From positions 1 to 6,457 of the forward strand of contig JAIRVC010000016.1 in the NCBI GenBank assembly GCA_031254095.1: DNA of 6,457 bases, given 5' to 3'. Shown here piece after piece: positions 4,813 to 6,457 of the stretch. This DNA is from Acidobacteriota bacterium. GTDB taxonomy: Bacteria > Acidobacteriota > UBA6911. Position 1 is the stretch's first letter. Every line of letters begins with the position of its first letter. The notes below the pieces were generated by a model. The model was given only the letters and a program-made list of their open reading frames with translations. It had not been told where the DNA came from and did not search any database. Position numbers and translations under genes: made by a program.

Positions 4813-6327
4813 ATGCTCAGCCTTAAAGAACTGAAACGCGCCGTGCGCGCGGCCGCGCCGCTGATAACCGGCGCGCGCCTGAAACGGATTGACCAGCCTG
4901 AGCCCTGCGGGCTGATTTTAACTTTCGATACAAAATCCGATAAAATCCCGCTGCTTTTTACATGCCGTCCTGGTTACGCGCGTTTCTGCCTTGCTCAGGC
5001 CGCCGAATCATCCGCTTCAGACGGTTCATTTTATCAATACCTTCGCGCCAACTGGGCTGGATGCCGCGTTGCCGGATTTGATGCCGCCGAAAACGACCGG
5101 CAGGCCGTCCTCAGGCTGGAATCCGGAACAAGTAAATGCGAAATCGTATTTTCTATCATGGGCGCGCGAAGCAATATTTATCTTCTCGACGCCGGCGGCG
5201 GGCTGGTTCACTCCCTGCGTCCGCTTGAGGAAACGCGGAACGAATTGGCCGTCGGAGAGCCATGGACGCCTCCGCGAGACGCGGCTGTTTCTGAAGGCAT
5301 CGACAGGTGGGAGGCGGTTGCGGATTCCGCTTATCTCAACGAAATAGCCGAAACATGCCGGGCGCTGGAGCGGCGCGGCGACGCAGAAGATCTCGCGCGC
5401 CGCGTACGGCAGGCGCTTAAAAAAGAAAACGCTTTTCTCGACAGAAAACGCGCCGGCCTTTTGGAGGATCTCCGAAAGGCGCAACAGGCGCAAGCCGACC
5501 TGCGCCGGGGAGAATTGCTGAAAAACGTTTTGCATACCGTGAGGCGCGGCGACGATCGCGTCCAGGCCGTGGATTACGAAACTGGAGAAACGGTTGAAAT
5601 ACCGCTTGACGCGCGCCTGTCGCCCGCGGCGAATCTCGAAAGATATTTCTCGCGTTACCATAAAGAGCAGCGTGGCGAGCGGCGGATTTCAGAGCTGCTG
5701 ACAGAACTTGATTCCGTACGCCGTGAGCTTGAAGAAATCGATGAACGGGTGAAAACCGCCCTGCTCGCGGATGTTCCGGATACGGCGGCGCTTTGGGAAA
5801 TCGCGGAACTGCCGTTGGTTCGCCGTAATCTGAAACGTCAGCCGGTGGGCGGACAAAAAAAGACGCCGCCGGGCAATCCTCCGCCCCACGCAGTTGGCAA
5901 AGCGGGAAAAGACGACCTGCCCTCCCGGCTGCGCCCCAAGCGCTATCTGACGGAAGAAGGGCTGGAAATCTGGGTTGGACGCAACGATGAAGGCAACGAC
6001 TATCTGACGACGCGCCTCGCGCGGGGCAACGATCTATTTTTTCACCTTGAGGGTTATCCGGGCAGCCATGTTGTACTGCGCACACAGGGGCGGACGGATC
6101 CTTCGCCAAAGTCAGTCCTTGACGCCTGCGAACTGGCTGTTCATTTTTCCAAAATGAAAAACGCGGGCAGCGCCGACGTGCATGTCGCGCCGATCAAGGA
6201 TGTAAAAAAGCCCAGGGGCGCGAAAGCCGGACTGGTTTATGTGCGCGGCGGGAAAAGCATCCGCCTGAAGCGCATTCCGGACAGGCTTGAAAAAATCCTT
6301 GCAAGCAGAGTTCATGAGGATTCATAA
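4813..6327 (+). CDS. rqcH: NFACT-family ribosome quality-control protein, RqcH/FbpA-like
   Basis: RqcH/Rqc2 proteins bind large ribosomal subunits blocked by a nascent chain and tRNA and add a C-terminal tail, alanine in bacteria, marking the chain for degradation; older records call them fibronectin-binding. NFACT-N covers about 1-170, with the Asp95-Arg96 pair that matches the DR motif needed in RqcH and the MGARSNIYLLD motif (116-126). A helical/coiled-coil middle part runs from about 185 to 335 and includes LSPAANLERYFSRYHK (270-285), a family hallmark. A Pro/Lys-rich linker (about 340-376) leads to NFACT-R (377-498), with GRNDEGND (389-396), DLFFH and PGSHVV (416-421). The 504 residues are somewhat shorter than Bacillus RqcH. 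Two deviations stand out: the usual LRKHL-like basic motif reads YLRANW (76-81), and DLWFH is DLFFH. AGGGG overlaps the surE stop, 2 bases from ATG. The family is certain; tailing activity is inferred. Confidence 0.92.
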   Translation: MLSLKELKRAVRAAAPLITGARLKRIDQPEPCGLILTFDTKSDKIPLLFTCRPGYARFCLAQAAESSASDGSFYQYLRANWAGCRVAGFDAAENDRQAVLRLESGTSKCEIVFSIMGARSNIYLLDAGGGLVHSLRPLEETRNELAVGEPWTPPRDAAVSEGIDRWEAVADSAYLNEIAETCRALERRGDAEDLARRVRQALKKENAFLDRKRAGLLEDLRKAQQAQADLRRGELLKNVLHTVRRGDDRVQAVDYETGETVEIPLDARLSPAANLERYFSRYHKEQRGERRISELLTELDSVRRELEEIDERVKTALLADVPDTAALWEIAELPLVRRNLKRQPVGGQKKTPPGNPPPHAVGKAGKDDLPSRLRPKRYLTEEGLEIWVGRNDEGNDYLTTRLARGNDLFFHLEGYPGSHVVLRTQGRTDPSPKSVLDACELAVHFSKMKNAGSADVHVAPIKDVKKPRGAKAGLVYVRGGKSIRLKRIPDRLEKILASRVHEDS

Positions 6328-6457
6328 GGAGACGGCGCAAGCGGGCGCGGGCGGAGAGACGCGTGCGGACATTTAATGGCAACCTCCGAAAACCCCAAAC
6401 TCTGCGTTACGCTCCTTCGGCAAAATACTCATTTACCTATATGTAAACTCCGCTTTT
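6328..6457. other. Right-end intergenic stretch with dyads, possible repeat element
   Basis: No convincing gene is seen. A frame opens at ATG 6376 and reaches the right edge, but it has no ribosome binding site and resembles no family. The stretch holds GCGTTACGC (6404-6412), an odd-length palindrome, and TTTAC/GTAAA (6432-6436 with 6443-6447), flanked by AAAA and TTTT blocks. The abrupt change from a GC-rich to an AT-rich, symmetrical sequence suggests the start of an intergenic repeat rather than a terminator for the NFACT gene. Copy number cannot be judged from this window. Confidence 0.4.

Noticed and set aside
5026..6382. Minus-strand open frames across the NFACT gene, up to 230 codons
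   Set aside because: Long antisense frames are expected opposite GC-rich coding sequence; the plus strand carries conserved NFACT motifs throughout.

Overview
The window has two parts. On the left, positions 1-1520, a minus-strand gene for a modular surface lipoprotein runs off the left edge, so only its N-terminal 506 codons are visible. On the right, a tight plus-strand cluster runs from about 1902 to 6327: der (ribosome-assembly GTPase), an ihfA-type HU/IHF DNA-bending protein, a small MerR-type regulator, a complete tRNA-Pro(GGG), surE (survival nucleotidase) and an NFACT/RqcH-family ribosome quality-control protein. A 381-base divergent intergenic region separates the two parts. About 130 bases after the last gene hold no convincing gene.

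The organism is a Gram-negative-style bacterium. Evidence is a canonical lipobox followed by a long Gly/Asn tether and a large secreted module set. The order ihfA-like / merR-like / tRNA-Pro / surE resembles what I know from Deltaproteobacteria (Desulfobacterota; Geobacter-like genomes have a comparable ihfA-merR-surE neighbourhood), so I suggest that lineage with moderate confidence. The right-hand genes are moderately GC-rich with GC-rich third positions. The lipoprotein gene is visibly more AT-rich and repetitive, as expected of accessory surface genes.

The right-hand cluster is compact. der and the HU/IHF gene overlap by four bases (ATGA). The MerR gene follows after 5 bases, the tRNA after 18, surE starts within 11-32 bases of the tRNA 3' end, and the NFACT gene begins 5 bases after surE. 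No intrinsic terminator is visible between them, so one transcript, cut at the tRNA by end-processing enzymes, is the simplest reading. The theme is translation and stress: subunit assembly (Der), a decoding RNA (tRNA-Pro), nucleotide turnover (SurE) and rescue of obstructed large subunits (RqcH family), with a nucleoid protein and a regulator in the middle.

I see no clearly new defence or mobile system. The points most worth a second look are the lipoprotein with three Cys-paired Ig-like modules followed by HAF-type repeats, a perfect in-frame duplication of the surE start, the tRNA lying directly against surE, the divergent N-terminal basic motif of the RqcH-family protein, and two DNA dyads between the divergent genes.
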